Assembly (NCBI RefSeq): GCF_001439925.1
Contig: NZ_LMBV01000008.1
Coordinates: 524 to 48,677 of the forward strand
Direction: 5' to 3'
Source of the DNA: Peribacillus muralis
GTDB taxonomy: Bacteria; Bacillota; Bacilli; Bacillales; DSM-1321
Length of the DNA: 48,154 nt
The notes under the pieces: generated by a model
Database searches by the model: none
What the model saw: the letters and a program-made list of their open reading frames with translations, nothing else
What the model was told of the DNA's origin: nothing
In this document: piece after piece, positions 33,951 to 43,576 of the stretch
Numbering within the stretch: position 1 is the stretch's first letter
How the letters are laid out: the number at the start of each line of letters is the position of its first letter
Position numbers and translations under genes: made by a program

Positions 33951-34714
33951 TCCGGTGCTGCCTCCTCCCAATTCGTATCAAAAACGAGTGGCCATGATAC
34001 TTCCACCTTTGTACCATTTTCATTGGAAGCTATCGTTAATTGGGCACGATTGCTGAAATACAAGTATAAACGTTTTTGGATATTGTCCAGGCCATGACCG
34101 CCTTCCTCTGCAGCAGTAGCTGCATTCCCGATCAATCCATTATCCTTCACTTCCAGATGCACCGTCTCCGAATCCAAACGAAACCGGATATGTAGCAGGG
34201 CCTCCCCGACCTTTTTTTCCAAGCCGTGCTTGAACGAATTCTCCACTAATGTCTGGAGAATGAAAGGAGGGACCAGCGCGATCGTTAAATGGTCGGGGCA
34301 ATACATATCGATCTTAAGCCTATCACCGAAGCGAAGGCTTTGGATGTCGAGGTAATGCTGCGTGTACTGAATTTCTTGAGCAAGGGGAATCAGTGGCTCG
34401 GATGCTTTGTATTTGAACTTCAGGAATTGCGAAAATGCCTCCAAGGCACGTATCAATTCCGCCTTTCTGTTCAGGCGGGCCAAGCCCAATATGACATTTA
34501 ACGTATTGAATAAAAAATGAGGCTGGATTTGCTGGTTCAGTTTATTATATTGCGCTTCCTGCAAAGCTTGTTCCAGGCGTATCTCTTTGTTCTTATTCTC
34601 AAGCAGATCAATTCTTTTTTCGAATATGAATAGAAATAAAAGAGCAATAGCTCCCATGATAGGAGCTAAAATGAAGAGCATGATAATTAACGTGAATCCC
34701 TCGAAACTTAGCAT
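33947..34714 (-). CDS. LytS/YesM-type sensor histidine kinase
   Basis: This 255-residue membrane kinase has one N-terminal hydrophobic segment (about 7-31) and almost no extracellular part. A coiled coil leads to the His_kinase domain with the phospho-acceptor His66 in QQIQPHFLFNTLN. The ATPase follows (N-box ENSFKHG, G-box GGHGLDNIQKRL). With no sensor domain of its own it may sense through the membrane, or through a partner such as the neighbouring transporter; the latter is inference. The stop overlaps the response-regulator start by four bases (ATGA). Confidence 0.85.
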   Translation of the reverse strand: MLSFEGFTLIIMLFILAPIMGAIALLFLFIFEKRIDLLENKNKEIRLEQALQEAQYNKLNQQIQPHFLFNTLNVILGLARLNRKAELIRALEAFSQFLKFKYKASEPLIPLAQEIQYTQHYLDIQSLRFGDRLKIDMYCPDHLTIALVPPFILQTLVENSFKHGLEKKVGEALLHIRFRLDSETVHLEVKDNGLIGNAATAAEEGGHGLDNIQKRLYLYFSNRAQLTIASNENGTKVEVSWPLVFDTNWEEAAPE

Positions 34715-34802
34715 GGAAAACCTCTGCTGTTTGTATTTTTAGATAGCTTTCATTATTCTGTCTATGAGTATCTTACTAAAGACTTCAGTGAAAATCTACA
34801 GC

Positions 34803-35792
34803 TTATGACACGATGTGGCAGGCGACTTGATGATTTTGTGTTGAAAGCTTTAATTCCGGTGCCTTTGTTTTGCAGATGTCCATCACAAACGGACACCGTG
34901 TATGGAAGCGGCAGCCGATTGGCGGGTCGATCGGCGAGGGAACATCTCCGGTCAATAAAATTCGTTCCCTTTCCTGCACTGGATTCGGCACCGGGATGGC
35001 AGATAGCAAGGCCCGTGTATATGGGTGCTGCGGCTGTTCGAAGATCGATTTTTTGTCGGCGATTTCGACGATCTTTCCTAAATACATGACCATGACGCGA
35101 TCCGAGATATGGCGCACGACTCCTAAGTCATGCGATATGAAAAGAAAGGTAAGCTCGAATTGCCGTTGCAATTTTTTTAATAGATTCAGCACCTGCGCCT
35201 GAATGGAGACATCGAGTGCAGATACCGCTTCATCACAAATGATCAATTTTGGATCGACGGCAAGTGCTCGTGCAATCCCAATCCGCTGACGCTGGCCGCC
35301 ACTGAATTCATGCGGGTGCCTTTCCATCGATTCCGGTCTCAGGCCGACATGTCCCAACAATTCTTCGATCCTGCTTCTGCGTTGTTCCTTAGGCACCACA
35401 TTTTGTATCGATAAAGCTTCTCCAAGAATTTGCCCGATCGTCTGTCTAGGATTAAGGGAGGCGAAGGGATCCTGAAAGATGACCTGCAGATCCTTCCTCG
35501 TACTCCGCATTTCTTTTTTTCCTAAGCTTAAAAGGTCCTTGCCCTGAAAGTGTATCTGCCCGCTTGTAGGCTGATCCAATCGAAGGATGGCCCGTCCGGT
35601 CGTCGATTTGCCGCAGCCAGATTCACCGACTATACTCAACGTTTCCCCCTGATAAATATGGAAACTGATGTCGTCGACAGCTTTTACATGATTAACGGTA
35701 CGTCCGAAAAAACCACCCTTGATCGGGAAATATTGCTTCAATTGATCTACTTTAAGCAGCACCTTTTTGTCTTCAACCGTTGCTCCCATCAT
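34803..35792 (-). CDS. oppF: Oligopeptide/dipeptide ABC importer ATPase (OppF/DppF-like)
   Basis: The 329-residue ATP-binding subunit has Walker [10 protein letters not shown], signature SGGQRQR, Walker [13 protein letters not shown] and the C-terminal oligopeptide-transporter extension with a Cys cluster ([17 protein letters not shown]). Its ATG overlaps the end of the oppD-like gene, so the two are coupled. It powers import together with the OppD-like ATPase and the two permeases. The 88-nt gap to the kinase gene downstream shows no clear terminator, so read-through is possible. Confidence 0.9.
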   Translation of the reverse strand: MMGATVEDKKVLLKVDQLKQYFPIKGGFFGRTVNHVKAVDDISFHIYQGETLSIVGESGCGKSTTGRAILRLDQPTSGQIHFQGKDLLSLGKKEMRSTRKDLQVIFQDPFASLNPRQTIGQILGEALSIQNVVPKEQRRSRIEELLGHVGLRPESMERHPHEFSGGQRQRIGIARALAVDPKLIICDEAVSALDVSIQAQVLNLLKKLQRQFELTFLFISHDLGVVRHISDRVMVMYLGKIVEIADKKSIFEQPQHPYTRALLSAIPVPNPVQERERILLTGDVPSPIDPPIGCRFHTRCPFVMDICKTKAPELKLSTQNHQVACHIVS

Positions 35793-36817
35793 TGAACCCC
35801 CACTTTCTCTTCCGCTTCATATTCTTTATCCCATTGCGGGGTATACATCCAACAGCTGACCTCGGTATCGGGGCCGACCGATTCGAGATCCGGTACGGCT
35901 TGTTCACAAATTGGCTTCGCATGAGCACAACGGGGGGCGAAGCTGCAGCCCTTGGGCATATCATACGGACTTGGAACGGTCCCGGGGATGGTGGTCAATT
36001 CCTCCTGATCCAAGTCGAGGCGAGGAAGGGAATTCAATAGTCCAATCGTATAAGGATGTTTAGGATTCGTGAAAATTTCTTTTGCCAAGGTGTATTCAAC
36101 CATTTTCCCGGCATACATCACCGCCACCCGATCACATGTTTCATAGACGACACCTAAATCATGCGTGATTAAAATGACGGCCGTTCCGAAATCCTTTTGC
36201 AGCGTTTTGATCAGTTCCAAAATTTGCGCCTGAATCGTCACGTCAAGCGCCGTCGTAGGCTCGTCCGCTATCAATACCTCAGGGTGGCAGGCGAGTGCCA
36301 TTGCAATCATGACCCTTTGCCTCATTCCGCCGCTCAGCTCATGCGGCTCCTGCTTTGCCCTTTTTTCAGGAGAGGGGATTCCGACAAGCCGAAGCATGTC
36401 GACCGCTTTGGCCCAAGCTTCCTTTTTTCCAAGCTTTTGGTGAAGGCGGATCGCTTCGGCAATTTGCTCGCCCGCTGAATAGACGGGATTCAATGAAGTC
36501 ATCGGTTCTTGGAAAATCATCGAAATTTCATTTCCGCGAATGGAACGCATCTGTTTTTCCGTCTTGGCAAGCAGGTCCTCCCCTTTAAATAGGATGCTGC
36601 CGCCGGCGATTTTACCGGGAGGCGATGGAATTAACCTTAGCAGAGATAAGGAGGTGATGCTTTTTCCGCTCCCTGATTCCCCGACGATTCCAAGCGTTTC
36701 CCCTTTGTTCAAGGTGAAGCTGATTCCGTCCACTGCTTTACTCGTTCCTTCGTCGGTAAAAAAGTGGGTCTGCAAATTTTTAACTTCCAGTATTGTTTCA
36801 TTAAACTGTTTCATCAC
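35789..36817 (-). CDS. oppD: Oligopeptide/dipeptide ABC importer ATPase (OppD/DppD-like)
   Basis: The 342-residue product has Walker A GESGSGKS, signature SGGMRQR, Walker [12 protein letters not shown] and the C-terminal family extension with three Cys ([16 protein letters not shown]). It is the partner ATPase of the following gene. The start follows AAGGAGG. It is transcribed in the order permease C, permease B, D, F. Confidence 0.9.
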   Translation of the reverse strand: MMKQFNETILEVKNLQTHFFTDEGTSKAVDGISFTLNKGETLGIVGESGSGKSITSLSLLRLIPSPPGKIAGGSILFKGEDLLAKTEKQMRSIRGNEISMIFQEPMTSLNPVYSAGEQIAEAIRLHQKLGKKEAWAKAVDMLRLVGIPSPEKRAKQEPHELSGGMRQRVMIAMALACHPEVLIADEPTTALDVTIQAQILELIKTLQKDFGTAVILITHDLGVVYETCDRVAVMYAGKMVEYTLAKEIFTNPKHPYTIGLLNSLPRLDLDQEELTTIPGTVPSPYDMPKGCSFAPRCAHAKPICEQAVPDLESVGPDTEVSCWMYTPQWDKEYEAEEKVGVQ

Positions 36818-36825
36818 GTACCTCC

Positions 36826-37746
36826 TTAGTTTAAGTCTATGCGCTTGTTAAAGTATCGATAGAGGATATCCACAGCCAAATTCATGAATACGAAGATGAC
36901 GGAAGCAATAAGGACGCCGCCTTGAACCATCGGTAAATCCCTCGTCCTGATGGCATCGACGATCAATCTCCCAAGTCCGTTGATGGCAAAGACGGATTCG
37001 GTTAATACGGTGCCGCCAAGGAGTGCACCGAATTGGAGGCCAACGACAGTAATGACAGGGATCAGTGCATTCTTCAGTCCGTGCTTATAAATGATGACAT
37101 GCTCCTTCAACCCTTTTGCCTTCGCTGTCCGGATATAGTCCTGACGAACGACTTCGAGCATGCTTGACCGGGTCATTCTGGCGACGATTGCCGCTCCGCC
37201 CGCACCAAGGGTTATCGCAGGTAGAATCATATGGCTGATCGTTCCCCAGCCTGAAACGGGAAACCATTGCAGATTGACGGAAAAGAAGTAGATAAGCATA
37301 AGCCCTAACCAAAAACTAGGTAAAGAGATTCCTAGTAAAGCAACGATCATGATGGAAATGTCAGCTGCAGAGTATTGCCTTGTCGCCGAGATGATTCCGG
37401 CCACCATTCCAAGCACGACGGTGATGAAAATACTAGCAAGAGCAAGCTCAAGCGTGATCGGCAGGCGAACCATAATCTCGTCCAGAACAGGGCGGCTGCT
37501 GCGGAGTGATTGACCGAAATCGCCTTGTACGGCGTGAATTACATAATCAACGTACTGATAAAGGATGGGGCGATCCAACCCTAGCTGGTGCCGGATCATT
37601 GCGATCGTTTCTTTGGTTGCTCCTTCACCTGCAAGCAGCGTTGCCGGGTCACCGGGAACCATCTGCATGATGAGGAAGACTACTAGACTTACTCCTAACA
37701 AGACCGGTATCGTTTGCAAAATGCGTCGGACGATAAATACGAACAT
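36826..37746 (-). CDS. oppB: Oligopeptide/dipeptide ABC importer permease (OppB/DppB-like)
   Basis: The 306-residue permease has six membrane helices, the N-terminal BPD_transp_1 leader ([22 protein letters not shown]) and the EAA-type cytoplasmic loop ([29 protein letters not shown]) that docks the ATPases. It forms the channel with the OppC-like protein. It follows AAGGAGGAG and lies 12 nt after the permease C gene. Confidence 0.9.
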   Translation of the reverse strand: MFVFIVRRILQTIPVLLGVSLVVFLIMQMVPGDPATLLAGEGATKETIAMIRHQLGLDRPILYQYVDYVIHAVQGDFGQSLRSSRPVLDEIMVRLPITLELALASIFITVVLGMVAGIISATRQYSAADISIMIVALLGISLPSFWLGLMLIYFFSVNLQWFPVSGWGTISHMILPAITLGAGGAAIVARMTRSSMLEVVRQDYIRTAKAKGLKEHVIIYKHGLKNALIPVITVVGLQFGALLGGTVLTESVFAINGLGRLIVDAIRTRDLPMVQGGVLIASVIFVFMNLAVDILYRYFNKRIDLN

Positions 37747-37758
37747 GTTCTCTCCTCC

Positions 37759-38661
37759 TTATTTTTTCATTCTTGGATCCAGGGCGTCTCTCAGTCCATC
37801 TCCGAAAATATTGAATCCGAGTACGAGAGTGGATATGGCGATTCCGGGAAATAAAGCGATGTGCGGAGCGCTGAATAAATAGTCTCGTCCGCTGCTTAAC
37901 ATCGCACCCCATTCTGGTGAAGGGGGCTGCGCTCCAAGCCCGAGGAACGACAAGCCGGCTGCCGATAGAATGGCCGTTGCCAGGCGCAATGTCGCTTGTA
38001 CGATGACGGGTGAAAGAATATTAGGAAAAATGTGTTTGACTATAATCGTGAAGTCAGTCGCTCCCAATGCACGAACGGCGTCGATATATTCAAGCTTCCT
38101 CACTGACAGTGTGGACCCTCGTACAATTCGGGCAAACATCGGAATCGAAAACACGCCAACCGCCACCATTACGTTAATTAAGCTTGGTCCCAAGGCGCTT
38201 ATGATGGCAAGGGCCAGCAATATGCCTGGGAAAGCAAGCAAAACATCGACGATCCTCATGATGATCGTATCGATCCATTTCCCATAATATCCGGCCGTCA
38301 ATCCTAAGAGGATGCCGATGAACGCTCCGAAGAAAACGGACACGAATCCTACCGTTAAGGAAAGGCGAGTCCCATATAATAGCCTGCTTAAAATATCTCT
38401 TCCTTTATCATCCGTCCCCATCCAATGCTCCATCGTGGGAGTCTGGAGTTTGTTGACCAAATCGATTTCATATGGGTCATGCGGTGATACCAATGGGGCA
38501 AAAATGGCCAATAAAATATAAAAAAGTACGATGTATCCGCCAACCAATGCCAATTTATTTCTTTTGAACTTTTTATAAAAGGCTTTCCAGTTTTGTAGTT
38601 TTGTAGATTTCTTTTTGTTTAGCTTCAATCCGGGATTCTTGATAACGACCTCTGGCTTCAT
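37759..38661 (-). CDS. oppC: Oligopeptide/dipeptide ABC importer permease (OppC/DppC-like)
   Basis: The 300-residue product starts at ATG 38661 behind AAGGAGGAG; an upstream in-frame start at 38697 is not supported by a site. The OppC_N segment (NWKAFYKKFKRNKLALVGGYIVLFYILLAIFAP) precedes five further helices and an EAA-type loop (EYIDAVRALGATDFTIIVKHIFPNIL). It is the first gene of the leftward run, facing the divergent substrate-binding protein gene. Confidence 0.9.
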   Translation of the reverse strand: MKPEVVIKNPGLKLNKKKSTKLQNWKAFYKKFKRNKLALVGGYIVLFYILLAIFAPLVSPHDPYEIDLVNKLQTPTMEHWMGTDDKGRDILSRLLYGTRLSLTVGFVSVFFGAFIGILLGLTAGYYGKWIDTIIMRIVDVLLAFPGILLALAIISALGPSLINVMVAVGVFSIPMFARIVRGSTLSVRKLEYIDAVRALGATDFTIIVKHIFPNILSPVIVQATLRLATAILSAAGLSFLGLGAQPPSPEWGAMLSSGRDYLFSAPHIALFPGIAISTLVLGFNIFGDGLRDALDPRMKK

Positions 38662-38872
38662 AGCAGCTCCTCCTTTTCTTTCATTTAATTTATGCAAAAT
38701 AGGTATTGAAGTAAATATGATGAGGAAAAGCAGTAAAGATAGTTAAAAAAAGAGTAAAGATTCTGAAAATATAAAATTTTGTTTTTTCTTATAATTTGAT
38801 TATGCCCGATGTAATCAATGTAAAAAGCTTCGTCGAAAACAAAGGGAAGTATGAAAGGGAGGAACCGTAATC
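38662..38872. promoter_or_regulatory. Divergent promoter region between importer and binding protein
   Basis: The 211-nt AT-rich spacer serves both the leftward importer genes and the rightward binding-protein/amidohydrolase genes. TATAAT at 38790-38795 is a candidate rightward -10 box, but no good -35 element sits 17 nt before it. This is the natural place to look for binding sites of the response regulator. Confidence 0.45.
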
Positions 38873-40429
38873 ATGAGAAAAGGCATAACTGGCTTACTAT
38901 TGGCATCGTTAATAGGTATCTCGACGGTTTTATCTGGATGTACATCAGATCAAACCGCAAGCAAGAAACCAGAAAGAGAAGCGAAAGAAGGGGGGACATT
39001 GGTCGTCGCCCGGCTGTCAGATGCGACGACGCTTGATCCGCATTTCATTACGGACATTCCTTCAGCAAACGTGGTCTATGAGAAGGTGTATGAAACGTTG
39101 GTCGCTCCTGACAAGGAGATGAAACCACAGCCATTGCTCGCGAAGGAATGGAAGCAGCTCGACGATCTAACATGGGAGTTCAAACTGCGTGAAGGCGTGA
39201 AATTCCATGATGGAGCACCCTTCAATGCCGAAGCGGTAAAAACCAATTTCGACCGATTACTAGATCCGAAAACCTCCTCGCCGCAAGCCGGTAAATTGGA
39301 AATGATCAAGGAAATCAAGGTAGTAGATGATACGACGGTGCAATTCAAACTGAAATATCCTTACGCTCCCTTACTATCGATATTGGTGAGTAATGAAGGA
39401 AGCATCTTAAGTCCGAAGGCGATTAAAGAACATAGTGACAAGCTTGGCCAGAATCCGGTTGGGACAGGGCCATTCGCTTTCAAATCGTGGAAATCGGGAG
39501 AAGAGATCGCTTTGGAAAAGAATGAAGACTACTGGGGAAAAAAACCGAAGATCGATGGAGTCGTATTCAAGGTCGTCCCTGAAGATGCTACGAGAATCGC
39601 GATGATCGAAACGGGTGAAGCACATGTGACCGATCAAGTTCCCGTGACGGAGATCGAGAGAATCGAAGCCTCTGACACGATGGGATTGTATCGCACCGAA
39701 GGACTTGCCGTTGAATACTTAAGCTTCAATGTGAAGAAAAAGCCATTCGATGATGTTCGTGTCCGAAAAGCGGTCGCGCATGCCATCGAGGTCGATTCCA
39801 TCATCAAAGGAGTTTATAACGATGTTGGTACGAAGGCAAACTCAACGATGAGCCCGAAGGTTTTTGGCTATGATCCAAAATTAAAAGGCTACGATTACGA
39901 CATTAATGAATCTAAAAAGCTATTGAAGGAAGCAGGAGTTAAGGATGGTATGGAGATTACCTTAACGACAAGTGACCGCAAGGAAAGAATTAACATGGCA
40001 GAGGTGATTCAATCCCAATTAAAAGGAATTGGAATCAAGGTGAAAATCCAGGTTCTTGAGTATGGAGCTTATATTGATGCGACGGCCAAGGGTGAGCATC
40101 AGGTTTCCATAGGCGGCTGGGGCAATGCGACAGGTGACGGAGATTATAATCAATTCAACCTTTTTAATAGCAAATCCCAAGGTGCAGCCGGGAATAGTTC
40201 GTTTTACGGTAATCCTGAGGTGGATAAATTGATCGAAGCGGCACGTCAGGAATCAGATGGCGACAAACGTAAGGAACTTTATTCGAAGGCTCAGGAAATC
40301 GAACGGGAAGAGGTACCATATGTTCCGATCCGCAACTATGAGCATCTGGCTGCTTACGGCGAAACGGTTAAAGGACTTTGGCTGAACCCGGCAAACTATT
40401 TAATGCTTGACGACATAACGGTTCAATAA
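38873..40429 (+). CDS. ABC-importer substrate-binding lipoprotein (SBP family 5), first copy
   Basis: The 518-residue product is exported and lipid-anchored through the lipobox LSGC (about residue 23). The SBP_bac_5 (OppA/DppA) fold shows in EGGTLVVARLSDATTLDPHF, KEWKQLDDLTWEFKLREGVKFHDG, GTGPFAFKSWKSGEE and VRKAVAHAIEVDSIIKGVY. It captures the ligand outside the cell for the importer encoded divergently. A paralogue lies at 43577-45142, giving two binding proteins for one set of permeases. The start follows GGGAGGA. Confidence 0.9.
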   Translation: MRKGITGLLLASLIGISTVLSGCTSDQTASKKPEREAKEGGTLVVARLSDATTLDPHFITDIPSANVVYEKVYETLVAPDKEMKPQPLLAKEWKQLDDLTWEFKLREGVKFHDGAPFNAEAVKTNFDRLLDPKTSSPQAGKLEMIKEIKVVDDTTVQFKLKYPYAPLLSILVSNEGSILSPKAIKEHSDKLGQNPVGTGPFAFKSWKSGEEIALEKNEDYWGKKPKIDGVVFKVVPEDATRIAMIETGEAHVTDQVPVTEIERIEASDTMGLYRTEGLAVEYLSFNVKKKPFDDVRVRKAVAHAIEVDSIIKGVYNDVGTKANSTMSPKVFGYDPKLKGYDYDINESKKLLKEAGVKDGMEITLTTSDRKERINMAEVIQSQLKGIGIKVKIQVLEYGAYIDATAKGEHQVSIGGWGNATGDGDYNQFNLFNSKSQGAAGNSSFYGNPEVDKLIEAARQESDGDKRKELYSKAQEIEREEVPYVPIRNYEHLAAYGETVKGLWLNPANYLMLDDITVQ

Positions 40430-40448
40430 GGATTGGATCAAAAAGGAA

Positions 40449-40473
40449 GGCAGCATAAGTCAGTTATGCTGTC
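40449..40473 (+). other. Intercistronic hairpin without T-run
   Basis: GCAGCATAA (40450-40458) pairs with TTATGCTGT (40464-40472) around a 5-nt loop in the gap between the binding-protein and amidohydrolase genes. There is no T-tail. Such hairpins often protect the 3' end of a highly expressed binding-protein message or weaken read-through. Confidence 0.55.
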
Positions 40474-40494
40474 TTCTCGATTAGGAGGGGAAAT

Positions 40495-42003
40495 ATGATT
40501 GATTTGCTGCTCATTCATGGGACTGTGATCACCATGGATCCAGACAGGCGAATCCTTTCGGATGGCGCCATCGCCATAAACGAAGGACGAATTTTAGACG
40601 TGGATATAACCGAAAAGCTGACATCGAAGTATGAGGCGAAAAAATTGATCGATTGCAGCCATCAATGCATATTGCCAGGATTGATAGATGTTCATGGCCA
40701 TGGGGGACATTCGATGTTCAAGACGATTGCGATGGAGAATATCGATTTTTGGATGCCGATCATGACGAATACGTATAAACATTTTGTAACGGATGATTTT
40801 TGGTACTACGAAGGCAAGCTCTCCTCCTTAGAGAGATTGAAGGCGGGTGTAACGACGGGTGTAAGTGTTTTAGGCTCCATGCCGCGATCCGATGACCCGA
40901 TTTTCGCAATCAATCACGCAAAGGCTTACGCCGAGGTGGGCGTGAGGGAGGTTGTCTGCACCGGCCCTTGCAACCCTCCATGGCCTCATTCATTCAGCCG
41001 GTGGGTTGACGGGAAAAGAATCGAGAAGCAGGTTACTTATGAAGAGGTATTAATGGGAGCGGAAGCAGTGATCGAAGCACTGAATCATGCTAATGAAGAC
41101 CGCACGAGAGCCTTCATTACCCCATTTGTCATCGTCACATCTGTTGACCCCTCCAACCCCACAGCCCCTGACAGGCTTTATGGGCTAAGTGATCATGATC
41201 TTTATCAAGCGAAAAGAATCAGGGAAATTGCCCGAAAATATGATACGAGGATTCATTCCGATGCTTTTGGCGGGATGATTCATTTAGCGATACAAGATAA
41301 GAAGAATGCCCTGTTAGGTCCTGATGTCCATTTACAGCATTGCCGCGGCATTTCCTTTGATGAGGCTAGGATCCTGGCAGAAACGGGGACGAATGTCAGT
41401 GCATCACCAGGTTTTGGGCAGGTGAATGCCCGTACGCCGATCACTGAATTATTGGAAATGGGTGCAACGGTGGCGATTTCTACGGATGGAACCTCGCCTT
41501 CGACTAGCTTTGATATGTTCCAGGCAATGAGGAAAACCCAATTCGTTCACCAGGCGGCACTAAGGGATTATTACTATTTACCACCAGGAAAACTACTGGA
41601 AATGATTACGATCGATGCCGCGAAATGCATTGGCTGGGATGATGAAATCGGCTCGCTTGAGATTGGGAAGAAAGCGGATGTGATTACGGTCAATTTGCAT
41701 CAGCCGCATCTAACACCTGAATTCATGCATGTTCATCGGCTTGTCTTTCAAGCAGTGGCGAATGATGTGGAGCATGTCATCGTCGATGGGAAGGTAATCA
41801 TGGTGGGGAGGAAGGTCCAAACCGTTCATGAAAGCACCGTGCTTAACGAAGCGAATGAAGAAGCGTTTTCGACGATCAAGCGTGCGGGGCTGGAAAAGTA
41901 TATGAAGCCGACGAAATATTTCTGGGGACACGCCAGGGCCTATGTCGATGAAAGAAGATATGACGAACGGGAGAATGCTCAGGAAATGTGGAAAGGGGAA
42001 TAA
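40495..42003 (+). CDS. Amidohydrolase-superfamily metal-dependent hydrolase
   Basis: This 502-residue cytoplasmic enzyme starts at ATG 40495 behind AGGAGGGG. It belongs to the amidohydrolase superfamily (imidazolonepropionase/chlorohydrolase-like). The N-terminal beta-sandwich (LLLIHGTVITMDPDRRI) precedes GLIDVHGHGG with the metal pair His67 and His69. His254 (IHSDAFGG), His282 (QHCRGIS) and Asp331 (STDGTS) complete the usual set, and the C-terminal IGKKADVITVNLHQP closes the sandwich. It should cleave an amide, amidine or ring C-N bond of the imported compound. It is co-oriented with the next amidohydrolase, one base apart. Confidence 0.85.
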   Translation: MIDLLLIHGTVITMDPDRRILSDGAIAINEGRILDVDITEKLTSKYEAKKLIDCSHQCILPGLIDVHGHGGHSMFKTIAMENIDFWMPIMTNTYKHFVTDDFWYYEGKLSSLERLKAGVTTGVSVLGSMPRSDDPIFAINHAKAYAEVGVREVVCTGPCNPPWPHSFSRWVDGKRIEKQVTYEEVLMGAEAVIEALNHANEDRTRAFITPFVIVTSVDPSNPTAPDRLYGLSDHDLYQAKRIREIARKYDTRIHSDAFGGMIHLAIQDKKNALLGPDVHLQHCRGISFDEARILAETGTNVSASPGFGQVNARTPITELLEMGATVAISTDGTSPSTSFDMFQAMRKTQFVHQAALRDYYYLPPGKLLEMITIDAAKCIGWDDEIGSLEIGKKADVITVNLHQPHLTPEFMHVHRLVFQAVANDVEHVIVDGKVIMVGRKVQTVHESTVLNEANEEAFSTIKRAGLEKYMKPTKYFWGHARAYVDERRYDERENAQEMWKGE

Positions 42004-42004
42004 G

Positions 42005-43507
42005 ATGAAAACGAAGGTTAAAGGAAGATATGTAATTGGTTATGATGGCTGCGATCATGTCATTTTGGAAAATGCGGAGGTCGTATATGAAGGTGATACG
42101 ATTTTGTATGTAGGAAAAAAGTATCCGCAAGAAGTGGATGAGGTATTGGACGCCGGAAATGCGATCATTAGCCCCGGCTTCATTGATTTGAATGCGTTAG
42201 GGGACATTGACCATGATATATTGCATTTTGAAGCTGGGTCCGATAGACAGAAAAACATGCTTTGGTCAGAGGATTATATCAAAAGCGGCCATCCCGAATG
42301 GATGTCCAAAGAAGATGAGGCTTTCAAATCTTTATATGCGTATTCACAGCTCATCCTTCATGGCGTGACGACGGCGATGCCGATTACCTCGGTTTTTTAT
42401 AAAAGCTGGGCAGAAACGTATGCTGAATTGGCAGCTGCGGCAGAACATGCAGCTCGATTGGGGTTAAGGGTTTACTTAGGTCCAAGCTTCCAATCCGGAA
42501 TAAGGGTCGTCGAGCCTAACGAAAAAGTAAAACTGCACTGGGATGAAAAGGCTGGGGAAGCTGGATTGCGCAGGGCGGTCGAGTTTGTCGAAACGTTCGA
42601 TGGTGCCTATGATGGCCTTGTAAGAGGGATGCTTGCCCCAGAACGTATAGAGTGCCAAACGGCAAATAGTTTAAAACAAACAAAATATTACGGCGATAAA
42701 CTGGATGTACCGATAAAGCTTCATGCCGCCCAGGGGAGCTTTGAATTCAACACGATATGGGAAGCCCATCAGGTGACACCGATTCAATATTTGTACGATC
42801 TTGGTTTCCTCGGTCCAAGAACGGGAATTCCTCATGCCCACTATATTTCAGGTTACAGCCAAGCCAAATATGGCCACAGTGATGACTTGGCACTTCTAAA
42901 GGAAACGAAGACAACGGTGATCCATTGCCCGCTGATCATCGCAAGGCACGGCGAAGCGCTGGAATCCTTTGCAAAATATAAGAGGGCAAATATCAATATT
43001 GCTCTTGGAACGGATACATTCCCTCCGGATATGTTCCAGAACGTAAGAGTAGGCAGCCTTCTTTCACGAATGGCCGAGAAGGAAGTGGAAGGCTCTAGGT
43101 ATGCCGATTTCTTTCGATCCGCAACTCTTGATGCAGCGACTTTTCTTGGCAGGGACGATTTAGGCCGGATTGCACCGGGGGCAAAAGCCGATATCATTGC
43201 GGTAAGCCTGGACAGCTATCATATGGGTGTAATCGATGATCCGATTCGGACGATGTTTGTAAGCGGCTCTGGGAAGGACGTTACATTATCCATCATTAAT
43301 GGAAAAGTCGTCATGAAAGATCAAGTGATCACTGATCTTGATTTGGACGAAATCAAATATAAGGCGCAAAAATATTTTAATAGGATGAGAAGCGGTTATT
43401 TGGAAAGGGATTATCAGAAGCTTCCTGAGCAAGAGCTGTTTAAGCCCTCATTTAAAATCGTAGAAGCGATTGGTCCTATAATGGCTGAAAACGTGCAAAA
43501 GAAGTAG
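42005..43507 (+). CDS. Second amidohydrolase-like protein lacking the HxH metal motif
   Basis: The product has 500 residues. ATG 42005 is chosen because GAAAGGGG overlaps the end of the previous gene and homology starts here; an earlier ATG at 41942 lies inside that gene. The fold and the C-terminal ending (PGAKADIIAVSLD) are those of the amidohydrolase superfamily. At the place of His-x-His it reads GFIDLNALGDIDHD, so positions 63 and 65 are Asn and Leu. His240 (IKLHAAQGS), His277/His279 (PHAHYISG) and Asp337 (LGTDTFPPD) remain. It may use one metal, another pair of ligands, or a different chemistry. It probably acts on the same pathway as its neighbour. Confidence 0.8.
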   Translation: MKTKVKGRYVIGYDGCDHVILENAEVVYEGDTILYVGKKYPQEVDEVLDAGNAIISPGFIDLNALGDIDHDILHFEAGSDRQKNMLWSEDYIKSGHPEWMSKEDEAFKSLYAYSQLILHGVTTAMPITSVFYKSWAETYAELAAAAEHAARLGLRVYLGPSFQSGIRVVEPNEKVKLHWDEKAGEAGLRRAVEFVETFDGAYDGLVRGMLAPERIECQTANSLKQTKYYGDKLDVPIKLHAAQGSFEFNTIWEAHQVTPIQYLYDLGFLGPRTGIPHAHYISGYSQAKYGHSDDLALLKETKTTVIHCPLIIARHGEALESFAKYKRANINIALGTDTFPPDMFQNVRVGSLLSRMAEKEVEGSRYADFFRSATLDAATFLGRDDLGRIAPGAKADIIAVSLDSYHMGVIDDPIRTMFVSGSGKDVTLSIINGKVVMKDQVITDLDLDEIKYKAQKYFNRMRSGYLERDYQKLPEQELFKPSFKIVEAIGPIMAENVQKK

Positions 43508-43576
43508 AGAATATTATTGTGTTAAATAGTCAGAATATTATTATATTTCGAAAAAGAAATTGGGAGGTCATGGTTG

